Shown here: positions 1 through 11,559 of the stretch, piece after piece
Position numbering within the stretch: the stretch's first letter is position 1
Layout of the letters: every line of letters begins with the position of its first letter
Assembly (NCBI GenBank): GCA_037043015.1
Contig: CM073331.1
Span: 1,385,501 to 1,449,500, forward strand
Direction of reading: 5' to 3'
DNA from: Bryum argenteum
Lineage: Eukaryota; Streptophyta; Bryopsida; Bryales; Bryaceae
Length of the DNA stretch: 64,000 nt
Program-made: the position numbers and the translations under genes
Notes under the pieces: generated by a model
The model's database searches: none
What the model saw: the letters and a program-made list of their open reading frames with translations, nothing else
Told to the model about the DNA's origin: nothing

Positions 1-143
1 TTGACAAGTGCCGAGGCCGTCTGAAACAACGCAGATGAAGCAATAGCCCAAGATGCACGCCCTGCTTGTATTGCAGCCCAGGCATTACGCACATGCCTCT
101 GCGCTGCTGGTCGCCATAGCCTGGCAGCGCCGGGACTCTGCAT
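1..143 (-). CDS. 5' exon of a conserved plant gene (partial, runs off window)
   Basis: Reading leftwards from an ATG at 143-141, 47 codons stay open to the window edge. The product starts MQSPGAARLWRPAAQR and is rich in Ala, Arg and Trp. The RLWRPAAQR start resembles, from memory, the N-terminus of a small uncharacterised plant protein family; I cannot verify this. A telo-box (AAACCCTAA sense) lies just upstream of the ATG at about 148-156, as in housekeeping plant genes. No function can be assigned. The amphipathic, Arg/Ala-rich start would also suit an organelle presequence. Confidence 0.5.
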   Translation of the reverse strand, partial: MQSPGAARLWRPAAQRHVRNAWAAIQAGRASWAIASSALFQTASALV

Positions 144-739
144 CTTCAAAACCCTAAAATTGCAGAATGTCATTAGAATGTCACAAATGAGAAACGAAAC
201 GATTGCACTTAATGAACTTAATGGTCTCTCAAGAGATTACCTTATTGGAACTAGAAGGCTGAATGCTCATTGCTGAATGCTCATTGCTCCAAAGAATTGA
301 AGCGCATTACTCAAGGAATTATCAGCATGATACCGCGCTGCTGCATATTCTGCTACAATCTTCATGCATCAATCACAGGCGTGATCATTCATCAGAAATT
401 TATAAATGCAAGTAATGCACGCTCCAAAATCACTCCTCACTATCATCACGACCAGTGAGCTTCATTCTCGCAGGTGACACATTACTCAATGCACACAATC
501 GAGCCCCTACTCAAAAAGATCGATCGCGAGCTCTCCGCGGAAAATTCACAACCCAATCATGAAACCCAAAATTGATAATGAAAATAGTCGAGATTTGTGT
601 ACACACCTATGAATGCTGGCCATGAGGAGCTTCATGCTCTCGGCAATCACAATTAACGCCTCGCTATCGACCAAGCTGGCGCACCGGCAAAGGCAACCGG
701 CCAGGAGCAACGCAGAGGAGCGGGTCTCGGGCGCCTTTT
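144..739. other. Intergenic, probable promoter/5' leader of the left-edge gene
   Basis: No convincing coding frame. The first 30 bases hold a telo-box in the minus-strand leader of the gene at 1-143. The rest is moderately AT-rich, with a short GC-rich stretch near 660-735 just before the 28-bp tandem array. Confidence 0.4.
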
Positions 740-907
740 ACTTTTTGAACGCCTTTTTCTTCTTCTTACTTTTTGAACGCCTTTTTCTTCTTCTTACTTT
801 TTGAACGCCTTTTTCTTCTTCTTACTTTTTGAACGCCTTTTTCTTCTTCTTACTTTTTGAACGCCTTTTTCTTCTTCTTACTTTTTGAACGCCTTTTTCT
901 TCTTCTT
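740..907. repeat. 28-bp tandem repeat, six near-perfect copies
   Basis: The unit contains GAACGCC followed by a pyrimidine tract (TTTTTCTTCTTCTTAC). The GAACGCC core starts at 747, 775, 803, 831, 859 and 887, an exact 28-bp period. The copies are almost identical, so the array is young. Confidence 0.9.
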
Positions 908-2819
908 ACTTTTTGGATTATTTTTGCCTTGGATAACATGTTCTTTATATGTACATGAATTAGAGTGAACACCTATAGGTATATCTATATCTATCACTTT
1001 TCAAATTTGTAGTTGAATATGCAGATGTTTAAAAATACTACAAATAAATATGGAAATTTTGTCTTTTCTATTTGCTATCCCCGAAAATCAGTAAATCACC
1101 TATTTGATCACTTTAAGTATAAGAGTGTACTCCTTGAAATACGAAAATAAGTGCTTCTACCTTTGGTGTTTCTGGCAGAATGTAGTATACAAGAGGGAAT
1201 GATTAGAAGGCTAAAGTCTTCCTCATCTTGAATTAGCGTGTTGAAGGGTCCTTGATGTACAATTTTCTTTATAAATTGTGCGTAAGATAAAGCATTGTTT
1301 TTAGAATAATTTTGTCTCCACTATATTTTTAGTATATTTGGAGTTGTTCTTCTTACAAATATCAACTCCAACCTTTAAAGTATCATGAGGCCCGTTTTGG
1401 CTTTGGTCAGACTATCACTTACTATTTTAAGCTCTCATGAATTTGGAACCTTTGCAGGTTGTCGAGTTTTTCCATATCTTTCCAAAAATTTATTTCGAGC
1501 CCCCAAATTCCTCATGTTTTAGGAGATATTCATGAACAAAGTTTGAAAACACTATTTGAAATCTGCCCAAACTATGGTATATGCTCATTTACTCTCAAAA
1601 TCTGCCCAAAAGCAATTAGATCGTAGAAACTTCATAAATTCACCAAAAATTGAGATTTTACTTTTTTTTCAATTTTTTTCTTTTCTACTTGTAAAGGAGG
1701 TTGTAAGGCATAATGTCACCGTTCGGGTTTTCAATCCAATAATATTTCAAGTGCCTCTATTATTATCAAAGAATGGCCTTTGATTTTGAATTTTACAATA
1801 CCTCTATGGAAATAATCAAGCATTTCTTTAGATTTCATAAGTCAAACAAGGGTAAAAATTGCATAAAAATATCCCTAACTCACCTAGGAACATGAAATTG
1901 AAATTAACTCCAATCAAATTTACTACCCAAAATGGTCTTCTTTGGCCCTCAAAACTTTGCTCAGCCTCTTTACAACAAGGGAAAAAAACTTTTTTTCAAC
2001 TTCAAACATTACGATCTCACAAATGGTAAGGAATTTAAATCTAGCATTTTATACACGATAGAAGTTAGGTACTAGATCCTACGGTTACATCACAAATCTA
2101 AAATTCTCACCTTGCATTTAAAAAGGGCAGTTTTGAGGGTAAAGCATGCAAATAGTGCCTTAAAACTTTAGAGGCTAAAATTGAACTTGTTAGATAGTGC
2201 AGTTTACATCTCACATTGTGAAGAAAACACTGAACGAGTCAAAGAAGAGAAACTCCAACCTATTCAGAAGAGGCTGGCGTGAATAGAGTATTCGATCGAC
2301 CTATTCTTGGATGTATGCCACGAGGTCATCGTATGGCAGCAGGCGCTGAAGCACAAATTAGGTGTAGGATCAAGTTTTATCTCCCACGTTGATCAAAAAC
2401 ATCACAATCAAAAATGATCAAAAACATCACAATCAAAAATTGAACAGTTGCTTCTTCTTCATTACAAGCATCAACTTTTTAAGATACAAAAGCTCCCATA
2501 ACAAACTAACAACATCGTAATAGAATGAACTTTCATTCACTCAAGAAAATGTGTAACATAGCCTTTCATCTCAAAACAAATTGGTCTCTTCTGACCAGAC
2601 TCACCAGCAATCTAACAATCCTCTTAAGCATTGCAAACTCAAAAAACAGAGACTCAACATAATCTGAAAAACTATATTTTCCATTCCGAGTGGTACTATC
2701 TACAAAAACATGCTTGTATAATCAAATTCCCTTATAAACATCTCTGCAAATCAAGCCCCCTCCCCCCCCCCTAAAAAGCCACTTACACTAATAGAAAACT
2801 TATTTATATTTGAAGAATG
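908..2819. other. AT-rich intergenic DNA with old repeat copies
   Basis: No gene seen. About 1365-2180 is a degenerate copy, same orientation, of the TTAA-flanked element at 9582-10245; both share AAAATCTGCCCAAAA and AATTGAGATTTT blocks. Around 2246-2350 is a fragment of the SINE family (AAACTCCAA, then GGCTGGCGTGAAT), minus orientation, closest to the copy at 30175. 2351-2819 is the 3' flank of EYA, with a C-run near 2762-2771. Confidence 0.6.
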
Positions 2820-5800
2820 TCAATGGTGGGGTGATGGAGGTGGTGGTCCATTGGCAGTAGCAGTAACAGAAGACGAAGAAGAAGTGGAAGAGTCCTTGTT
2901 GTAAACAGCTCTCATTTGATCCTGCACTGATTTGAGGGAAAGCCGAGTTAACTGATCCGGAGCGTCAGGATCCATGCTGATGTTCACGAACGCCCATCCC
3001 AGCAATCGTGCCGCCTCTCGCTCGTCCGGTCCATCGCCAATTGCGCAGAACTTCTGTTGGTGTGCGTATCGATCTCGAATCCACCGACAGCATTGCAGTT
3101 TGCCTACCTCCCGAGAACTGAAAACTGCACCCCACCGAACAATCAATTGCTAGTTTACAGCTTCACACTCCAAACAATCGTATACAGTAGTTTAAAATAT
3201 ACTTACATTCATAGGATTCAACATTAAAGTGACTGCAAGCAATAGTATGGGATTCATGATCATCATAAGATGAAAGCACACTCCTGCATACTGATTTTAG
3301 AAGCATAGAAAGGAGGAGTTCGTTTGTCATCAGTGATTTTAGAAGCACAGAAAGGAGGAGTTCTTTCCACTTCAAATTATCGTATACAGTAGTTTAAGAA
3401 TATACTTTACATCCATAAGATTCGATATTAAAGTGACTGCAAGCAATAGTATGGGATTCATGATTAGCACAAGGTGAAAGCGCACTCCTGCATACTGATT
3501 TTAGAAGCATAGAAAGGAGGAGTTCGTTTTGTCATCATTGATTGAGGAATTCATTGACCGTTTGCTGATCTCTCATTTCAAATGCGAGGTTTATTCACGA
3601 GAGATTCTACTTACGAATGAACGATTTCGAAAGCCAAGATAGTTTCATTTGTGCTTGAATGCATGTAGATATGCAGATTGATACAAAAGCTGAATAGGGG
3701 ATGCAAGCAGCAGTATGGAATTCAATATTATAATTGTCCGTTTAAGAGATGTACACATTCAAGAGCTGCAAGCAATGGTAAGACACTCAATATTATTATC
3801 ATTGGAAACCTAAGCACCCTCCTGAAAAGCAGTGGTTGGGATTCATTATTATTCTGTAAGCACATAAGAGCTTTGAAGAAGGGAAGAAGAAGAAGAGAGC
3901 GTACTGTTGGAGGGATGGAAGAACGGGTCGAGCTTGAACAGCAAACACTTGACAAGACTCGGAATCAGAGTGCCAGACGTGACGAGGAAATTGAATGCAG
4001 TAGAATCATGCTCATTCACCCTCTGAAGCTCCGTCACTTTCTGTCTCCCTACCAAAAACGAAACCTCAATAATTCAATAAATCCTGCATCTGTGCGCATT
4101 CAGTAGAATGAGAGGAGCAATCAAGTACCTGCAGAAAGCCAGCCATCAGTGAAGGCGTCTGTGGCGTCGTAAAGGTCACGCCATTCCTCAGCTTGTTCCG
4201 GAGTCAGAAGCTTCTCCAAACCCTAATCAACAACATCATCTTAATACCAGAATCGCAACTCACGCTGTAAAATGTTTATGATGATTCGGGAAATAGTACC
4301 TACCTGCTCGTAACGATGAGTGGCATATCGATGTACATGACTTAGTTTCCTCAAGTCGTTGGTATGCAATGGTGCTTTCACATTGTCTCCGAACGTGAAG
4401 TCAGCTAGGTCAGCTCCATCGTCGTACGCTTGCAACGATATCACATTTGGATAGTTAAAATCTTCCACCTGAAAGCAAAAAGCCAACACTTACAACGAGT
4501 TATCAGTAAATAATTTCATGAAAATTGGGTATGTACGTGTGTGGAGTGAGTTTGCCAGTAGAGGTGTCTGTAGATTGACAAACAACCTTCCTTACGGGGA
4601 AGCTACTTTTGTGTTTGGTATGAAGAGAGAGCTTCCTAAATCTTTCTTAACCCCACGTTGTAGGCTTCCCCAAGGCTTGTCCTCCATAGCTGATTTTGGG
4701 ACTTTCTCCAAATGGGTGCAAATTTCCCTCTCGAATAAGCATGAAAACTAAGTATGAAAATTGTCAAGCTCAATCTTCCTCATAGCAGCTTTGAACTCCC
4801 CCAATGTGGACATGAAGTTCCTGCAGTCTCATGCCTGTGCTCTAATCCTTGTTAGGTCTAGCTCCACAAGAGGGAAAAACTCAAGGCCAAGTGCATGAAA
4901 ATGCCCTAATTTCAGTATGTTCGGAGAGGGATCGAAAACTGGTAACCCAGAACAAGCTCAAGCTCTCAATGTGCAAATCTCATGCTTCTATTCGACAATG
5001 TCAGAAGCTTATTAGGTCTAGCTAATGAGGTCCAGAAACCTCATTTCATACAACTACCCGAAAATCAGGTGTATGTGTTTAGAGTTCGCCAACAAGCATA
5101 ATACGGTAACTCTCAGACCAAAGCGAGCTCAAGCATTTCGAAGAACCGGCAGTTTTACCTGATTGTAGAAGAAATAGTCGTCGCAAACTTCCAGAATCAG
5201 CCGCTCCCACCTCCTCCCCAGCCCCACAGCCTTGGCACTGTCCTTGAATCCGTCGAATTGCTGCACATATCGCCCATCAAGGAGCGTCTGAAAGATGATC
5301 AGGGTTTCATCCAAGTCCCACACGAAAACTGCCGCAGCAGCATCATGTCCTCCCACCATCGGCAACTCCTCTCTCTTCCCTGCAGACACAAAAACAAAAA
5401 TCAAGCCCACATCCCCAAAGAGAGAGATAGAGAGAGCCAATGTGCCCAGAGGAAGAGAAAATTCAAAACAATACGTGATGAGGATGATTTTGGCGACAAT
5501 CCAAGAGCGGCACACAACGTGGACGTCGATGAATACGTGTAGCCGCCGTCATCGTCTTCGGACGAGTCTTGTTCGAAAGCCGCGCCGATCGAAAGATTCC
5601 AAGGCGACCTGCAGAATATTGTAACTAACTGTAAATGAATATGCTCTTAAATTAGCAAGTCAGAGGTCAACTGTCAGTGCGAAAAAGAAATTTCGCACTA
5701 TGGATTTGGGGTTACGTTTACGTACACTGCAATTGCTGTTCGTTGCCTTGGTGGGTTGAGAAAGGAACCCATTGCTACTTTGTCGCCTTCAATTCCAAAC

Positions 5801-7531
5801 TCCCATCTGCCATTAAAAAGCAACTGAAGATGATGATGCAAAAAGTGGCATCAATGGAGTGATAAGTACAGAAGCTTAAACCTTCTGAGTAAGTTAGCGA
5901 CAGGTAATTGATTTGTTTGATCTACGAGATTGACCCCAATTCGATTCAAGCCCGGTGAAGATGATGATACAAAAGAAGAAGGAAAGCTTCAGAGTGTACG
6001 TACATAACTGAAAGTGCGGGAGGTCAAAACTACCGAGTAAGTTAGCAATAGGTGAATGATTCGTTTGTCACGAAATTGACCTATAATCGATTCAAACCCA
6101 ATAACCCAACAAAATTCTGTAGATGATGATACAGGAAAACAAGAAGAACTTCAGGCATTTATGAAATGTTCGTTCGAAAGATACATACAGGAGCTCAAAC
6201 CTTCCGAATAAGTTAGCAACAGGTGATAGATTATGGATCCCAAAACCATCTGCCGAAGTAGAAGCTCAGGACATTGATACCAAAGAAAAACTGGCAGGAG
6301 TAAAGTATACATACATAACTGAATGTGCAGGAGCTCAATCTTCCGAGTAAGTTAGTTTGATTCACGAGATCGACCTCAATGCGGAAACTAACCCTCAGAT
6401 CTGGCACATTCTACAGAGATTTACAAGCGCGCATTTCATTCCGGTAGGATCAGAGCTAGGGCGGCTCCTACGAGTGAGTGTAGGAGCGGTATGGAGCAAG
6501 ATCTTCACATACAATGAATCCACTGCATGTTATAATATGCGGTGGTTTTCATGTCAGCACCTACTTACGTAGGGCTCTTATCAAATGCTCTGATCAAGCA
6601 TCTACTCAGCAGTGGCCCCGAATGAAGCTCGAGCTTCGGACATCCGTCACTCCCGGATTTGTGTTCTGGGCACTCTGATTTAGATATTTCTTTCCTTTTT
6701 TTTTTTGAGGGACGATATTTTGGAGGAGCTGGTTGCTGAGTGGCATCATCGGGTCTGACACTTTGGTTCCCTTCCACACTTTGAGTCGGCGACCTGCTCG
6801 TACTACTGCTGGTGGTCCTGTCATACCTACCTACCTACCGCTGTCTGTCAATTTCAACTTGCTTATGATATTGCTTAAATTGCGCTGGGGTGCAGCCCAT
6901 CTTCGTCGATTTGACGTACAAATTAACGCAGGTGTTCACCTTGAGGTGACTCTTTAGACCGTTTATCTGGAAAACTTCGGTATGAATCAATGCTGATAAG
7001 CGTAGTGGAGAAAGTGCCAGTATCAGTTTTGTATGAAAAGTTAAGAGCAGTATTGAAGTGATGGCTATGAAAACGAAACTTCCCGAATTTCTTCATTGGA
7101 AAACTTTCAGTGCCACTCATGCTCTCGGAAAGCACAGTTACGAGAAGTACCTGATGTAAAAAGCATGGAAAAGCGAAAAGCGAGAAACAAATATGGAAGT
7201 AATTTGCTTTTTGTGCACAATAGCATCATGGGCCACAGTGAGTTCTCATTTCTGAACAAGCATGGAAGGAGAATCATGTTCCAAGGCTTTGAGTGAACAT
7301 GTTACAGATAACTTTGAGTGAACATGTTCTAGAGCAAGCATGATAACCATTAACCTGAAGCTTGCAAGTCTTCATAAAAGCCCGAAACTCCTCCATTCTG
7401 AGCATGGAGTTTCGGCAGATCGATAGTCCCTCAAGACAAGCTCTTACTGACAATGACATAATCTTGTTAGTTCTAAAACTCAAACCCAAGCTGATAGTTG
7501 AGTTAGAAAATGCATGACAAAGATTGAACAA
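2820..7531 (-). CDS. EYA: Eyes absent (EYA) homologue, HAD-type protein tyrosine phosphatase, with predicted N-terminal extension
   Basis: The core matches plant EYA phosphatase throughout. Exons on the minus strand are 5379-5159, 4468-4304, 4222-4129, 4048-3905 and 3124-2820, all GT-AG and phase-consistent. They carry the catalytic WDLDETL (D-x-D-x-T motif), LVTSGTLIPSLVKCLLFKL and the FCAIGDG motif near the C-terminus. An ATG at about 5362 (MVGGHD) would give a protein of about 300 aa, the usual plant size. However, four further phase-compatible exons lie upstream: 7531-7355, 7150-6940, 6830-6569 and 5608-5475. Together these give one 570-aa frame. The 6569 donor is a perfect GTAAGT. The added part holds KKKRKE (nuclear-signal-like), Ser/Thr-rich stretches and an acidic SSEDDD. 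The core is certain. The extension is inference: the 6831/6830 acceptor is weak, and the start could be the ATG at 7459. The gene lies about 140 bp downstream of TSR3 on the same strand. Confidence 0.88.
3178..3545. repeat. Tandem duplication inside an EYA intron
   Basis: Two units of about 170-195 bp (3178-3374 and 3375-3545) share GTATACAGTAGTTTAA, AAAGTGACTGCAAGCAATAG and GAAAGGAGGAGTTC blocks. Weaker traces (GCAAGCAG.AGTATGG.ATTC) continue to about 3850. The whole lies in the 780-bp intron between the last two EYA exons. Confidence 0.8.
5865..6400. repeat. Degenerate tandem array, about 150-bp unit, in the predicted upstream EYA intron
   Basis: The block CCGAGTAAGTTAG recurs, with small changes, near 5885, 6033, 6206 and 6341. 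Related spacers contain GATGATGATAC and ACATACATAACTGAA. Four diverged copies are visible between the exons at 5608 and 6569. Confidence 0.7.
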
Positions 7532-7669
7532 AAAGTGGAGCAGTGAACTAAAACTGCACGAGGGATGGAGTAGAGTTTCACTCTAAGCTTTTGTATTCAC
7601 AAGATTCGATTCCTCTTTACATACATTTGCAATACCTGGTGAAAGATTCCTAACTCTAAAATTCGTAGC

Positions 7670-8602
7670 TCACTCACTCAATTTCGTCTGCTTCAACGAA
7701 TTTGCAATCTTGTCACTCTCTAACTTTACACTAACATTCGATTCTACCGAATCATCCTCTTCTTCCTCCTCCTCCTCTTCCTCCTCATCATCCTCATCAT
7801 CGTCTTCCTCATCTCCAGCTTCATCATCATCGTCATCACGATGATTAAAATTCCGCTCAAGCGGCGGCAGATCGTCATCCTCACCATCAGAGTCAACCTC
7901 CTTCGAGGATTGCCGCCCCTCAGCAACATCCTTCCCCGCATTCGCAAGAAACTCATTCTGCACAGCAATAACCTCCGCGCCATCTTTACAAGCAGCATAA
8001 GCATCAAGCAAGTTCCGATTCAGAGAGAGGAAAGAATGTCCCCACTTGAAATTCCCCAGGATTTGATCCGCAACTTCGTTTTCCCCACAGATGATGAGCG
8101 CAGCAGCAAGAGCTTCCACGCAAGTGAGCTTACAGGGGCGACCATAGTTGACAGGATTGGCAGCAACAAGCCACGGTAGTAAACGAGCGGCGCCACAACG
8201 TAATTGCGCGAATGGAACTTCGGCAAGTCCTGCCCATGAGCAATCGACAACCGCAAGTCCCTTCTCTTGGATGAGAGCTTGATCTTCACGAGAAACGCAT
8301 TTCTTGCCCATGGGGCTCATCACCACGCCTCCGAAGCGTTGTTGCACTCGAAGCTCACGGAGATAGCCTAATCGGGAGAGCTTCCGGCCTGTGCAGCGCT
8401 TTGAATCGCATTGGCCGAAATCCCACATGGCTAAGTGCACTGCCAGGCGCTTCGGGGTGCCACGCTCCGTTTGATCCGATTCGCCTCGTGGTGGTGTTGT
8501 CATCGAGGGAAGGCTTTGGCTTTGATCATCGCCTGTAAAATATGATGTTCGTGCTGGTTGCGAGGTTCCTCCGCCTTTCTTCGAGTACCTGTTCCGACCC
8601 AT
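7670..8602 (-). CDS. TSR3: TSR3, 18S rRNA aminocarboxypropyltransferase
   Basis: A single uninterrupted 310-aa frame. It aligns from memory with human and yeast TSR3 over residues about 50-215: MWDFGQCDSKRCTGRKL, QRFGGVVMSP, DCSWA, LPWLVAANPVNYG and FKWGHSFLSLN are hallmark blocks. TSR3 transfers the acp group from S-adenosylmethionine to the hypermodified uridine (m1acp3-psi) of 18S rRNA in late 40S maturation. Residues about 1-48 are a low-complexity lead (KKGGGTSQPARTS). Residues about 240-290 are a very acidic D/E tail, common in this family in eukaryotes. The gene is intronless. Telo-box motifs lie upstream near 8705 and 8894. It precedes EYA on the same strand. Confidence 0.95.
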   Translation of the reverse strand: MGRNRYSKKGGGTSQPARTSYFTGDDQSQSLPSMTTPPRGESDQTERGTPKRLAVHLAMWDFGQCDSKRCTGRKLSRLGYLRELRVQQRFGGVVMSPMGKKCVSREDQALIQEKGLAVVDCSWAGLAEVPFAQLRCGAARLLPWLVAANPVNYGRPCKLTCVEALAAALIICGENEVADQILGNFKWGHSFLSLNRNLLDAYAACKDGAEVIAVQNEFLANAGKDVAEGRQSSKEVDSDGEDDDLPPLERNFNHRDDDDDEAGDEEDDDEDDEEEEEEEEEEDDSVESNVSVKLESDKIANSLKQTKLSE

Positions 8603-9072
8603 TGCTGCAAACGATCGAACTAACTTTTGGGTTCAGTTTATGTCTAGTCTAGAGAGGTGGGATTTGAATTGCGATGCGCGATCAGGGGGAATTTGCGAAC
8701 GAAGAACCCTAAACCTAGTCAGTTGCTGGGGAAGAGGAGAGTAGCGACTGGTGGCAGTTTGGGCGGTGACGGTGACGCGCGGCAGCGGCTCTGACTGCAG
8801 GGATTTTGGCTTGCGTGGAATTCCTACGTGGCAGATAAAAATGATTCTTTCTGCGGCATTATCCCAGTTGTCAAATTCATGCAGTTCCTAAGTTTTAGGG
8901 TTTCTTAGCTGGTCACTTGATTCAATTTGGGTTGGTGGAACCCACCTTTTTGGTTATTTTCTTTGATGGTCGCTTGGTATTTTCTCTTTAAACTTTTGGA
9001 TGAGGTCAAAAGCAAATTATCTTGCACTTAAAAATACCTTTCATTTGTGAAAAAAAAAAAAAAAAGCGTAAA
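8603..9072 (-). promoter_or_regulatory. TSR3 upstream region with telo-box motifs
   Basis: This 470-bp stretch is the 5' flank of TSR3. It contains AACCCTAAAC at about 8705-8714 and TTTTAGGGTTTC at about 8894-8905, both telo-box cores (AAACCCTA or complement) typical of ribosome-related plant genes. A short poly-A run ends at 9065, next to a SINE copy. No TATA box was clear. Confidence 0.5.
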
Positions 9073-9250
9073 TAGATAGATAGAAACTCCGGTCCCTTCC
9101 TAAGGGGTCGGCGTGAATGAAGTGTCCGTTAGTAATGCTGATATCCCAATGGCCACCGGACAAGGGGAAATTGAAACAATGACTACTTCCCCCTCTCTAG
9201 GGTGGACACTATAACTACGCTAGTTACTAGTGCCTTGAAAATACTTGACA
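9073..9250 (-). mobile_element. SINE copy, 5'-truncated, minus orientation
   Basis: It begins with the tail tract TAGATAGATAGAAACTCCGG and continues through GGCGTGAATGAAGTGTCC, GGCCACCGGACAAGGGGAAA and CTACTTCCCCCTCT. It matches the copies at 10584 and 55469 closely. The tRNA-like head is missing. Target duplication not resolved. Confidence 0.8.
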
Positions 9251-9581
9251 TACATATATACCTACATACATACACATAAGTGATGTTAATTCGGGATACG
9301 TGGGACATCATTTTACAAGAGTCCCCCTTAGAATATTGAGAATTATACATTTGAATCATACGGCAAGACCTAAAGGTCCTAAATAAAATAAATAATAAGT
9401 TCTCTGAAACTACCAAAAAAATTAGTTGATTCTTCAACAATAATCAATCTAACTCTTCAAAATCCATAGTCCCATTCATTGTGGGGATCTAGAGCTTAAA
9501 ATTATCATTGCCGATATGTGTATATCTTGGCAAGAGAAGTCATTTGCCGCTTATAGTTTTTTAAGGTCACATGATTATTAT

Positions 9582-10245
9582 TTAACCCCTAATGTCGAAA
9601 AGAGTCCAAAAGGGTCGTGTCTGGTTTGGTCAACCCCTCAATTACTGTATTTAGCTTGTATGAAATTTAAACATGTTGCACGTTCGTTCTGGAGTTTTTG
9701 AATACCTTTACGGAAAGTCATTTTAAGCTTAAAAATTCCTCATACTTTCGAAGATATTCGTGGTCAAAGTTTGACAACATTATTTGAAAACTACCCAAAA
9801 CTGCCCAAAACTGCCCAAACTACAGTATATGCTCGTTTATTCTCAAAATCTGCCCAAAATAAATAAGATTGTAGGAACTTCAAATATTCACCACAAATTG
9901 AGATTTTGCTTTTTATCAAGTTTTGTTACTTTTTCTTGAAAATAAGGTTTCAAGGCATGATCTCACATTTTGGATCTTTCATTCGATTATTCTTCACATG
10001 CCATTTTTATCATCAAAGAAGGACCTTTGAAGTTGAATTTCAGCATACCTCCAATGAAAATTTAAGCATTTCTACAGGATTTGAAACTAAGTTGTGGTAC
10101 ACACATACATGGACAAGTTAGGTATAAGATCTTATACTTACAAAGTTGAAATTACGTTCAAAGTTGAAAATTTTCATCTTGCATTGAAAAAGGGTGGTTT
10201 TGAAGAGTTGTGGTAGTTTTGGGGGCTTTTGACTTTAGGGGTTAC
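9582..10245. mobile_element. TTAA-flanked non-autonomous element, long subfamily (about 660 bp)
   Basis: It starts TTAACCCCTAATGTCG and ends GACTTTAGGGGTTAC, so the right target site has one change (TTAC). The interior has three direct CTGCCCAAA units near 9800 and an AT-rich body, and no coding frame. A degenerate same-orientation copy lies at about 1365-2180. It shares termini with the shorter families in this window. Confidence 0.65.
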
Positions 10246-10583
10246 AGCAAGTACTTTGTTTCATTTTGTTTTGGACATGACATTACAACCTTAGGCACCC
10301 CTAGTTGGATCAAGGTGCATGAGGTGTTGTTGTAAGCGGATTTTTTTGTAAATTTGTGATAAAATGATCAAATCACAATCCTCGTCGGAGGATCCCGAGA
10401 TATTGAATTTCCAAGATTTATGGCCTACAAATATCGCAAATATTTTCTGAGCATAGCAACTCCACAGTATTGATAAAGCAATGTGAGTTATGGGAAGCTA
10501 GGATTTGTGTGAGACCCCGAGACCCACCATGGAAGGGTAGGACTAAAGAAGTCAGAAGGTGGCAGTGTAGAGGTTGGAGAGGT

Positions 10584-10823
10584 GATAGATAGATAGATAG
10601 AAACTCCGGTCCCTTTCTAAGGGGCCGGCGTGAATGAAGTGTCCGTTCGTAATGCTAATATCCCGATGGCCACCGGACAAGGGGAAATTGGAACAATACT
10701 ACTTCCCCCTCTCGAGGGTGGACACTATAACTACGCTAGTTTCTAGCCTAGTTACTAGTGCCTTGAGGATACTTGACATAGTATCCCCCCAAAGGACTTT
10801 GAGGTACCCATACAACAAGGTCC
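10584..10823 (-). mobile_element. SINE copy with 10-12 bp target duplication
   Basis: The insert begins with (GATA)n and AGAAACTCCGG and runs through the SINE body to TACCCATACAACAAGGTCC. It is flanked by TTGGAGAGGT at 10574-10583 and 10824-10833, extendable by GA on both sides. The second copy of the surrounding repeat has a single GGTTGGAGAGGT (near 11691-11702), the empty site. The tRNA-like head is absent. Confidence 0.88.
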
Positions 10824-11189
10824 TTGGAGAGGTGACATTATACGATTCACTTGGAGGAATGAGACTATGTAACTCTGAGGGGTTAGATTATGAAAGTCAT
10901 ATACTTAGTACTATAATTACAGAGGTTGGAATTACAGATGAGTGATATGATAAAAATCATAAAAGTTAGACATGAATGGGAAAACAAGTAAAGCAAGTAG
11001 TTTGTTTTGTTTTGTTTTAAATTCATTTGTTTTGAACATGAGATTATGATATTGGTACCCGTGGTCGGATCATGGTGCATGAGGTGTTGTTGAAAGCGGG
11101 TTTTTTTCTATAGTTGTGATAAAACGAATTCTGGTGGACGTGTATCCCCAGATATTGAATTTCCGTGTATTTATGGCCTAGAAACATTG

Positions 11190-11559
11190 TTAACCCTTAA
11201 ACGCCCTTGGGCTCTGAAATGGGCAGCCCAAAATTGGATCACAGCATCTTTTGGACTTGGGCATCATGAATAGTGCACTTTTTGAACTTGGGCATCATGA
11301 ATGAACCAATCAATGATGAGCTTGCAACCTCCTACAAAGTTATGTACCACCCCAACCTACCTACCACAATCCTTTCAAAGTACAAAATCACTCATACAAT
11401 TTGTGATTTGAATTGTATAATTTCACATTTTGAATGCATCACAAGAAGGTGACCAGTTTGACATCAAAATTTAAGTGAAAAATTGAGTACAGTGAGAGCT
11501 ACCAAGGAGATTCCGTTGGAATCAAGCCCCTCGGGCTTGCTCGGGCGTTTAAGGGTTAA
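11190..11559. mobile_element. TTAA-flanked element, family B (370 bp)
   Basis: Termini are TTAACCCTTAAACGCCC and GGGCGTTTAAGGGTTAA, a near-perfect inverted repeat, with TTAA at both outer ends. It lies within the TTTATGGCCTA-GAAACATTG block of the duplicated unit. Other copies are at 45793-46145 (full) and 25431-25730 (truncated). Confidence 0.88.

Noticed and set aside
9500-11000. LTR retrotransposon, suggested by the large direct duplication
   Set aside because: No primer-binding site, polypurine tract or gag-pol coding is visible; the pair is a tandem duplication split by a SINE and a TTAA element.
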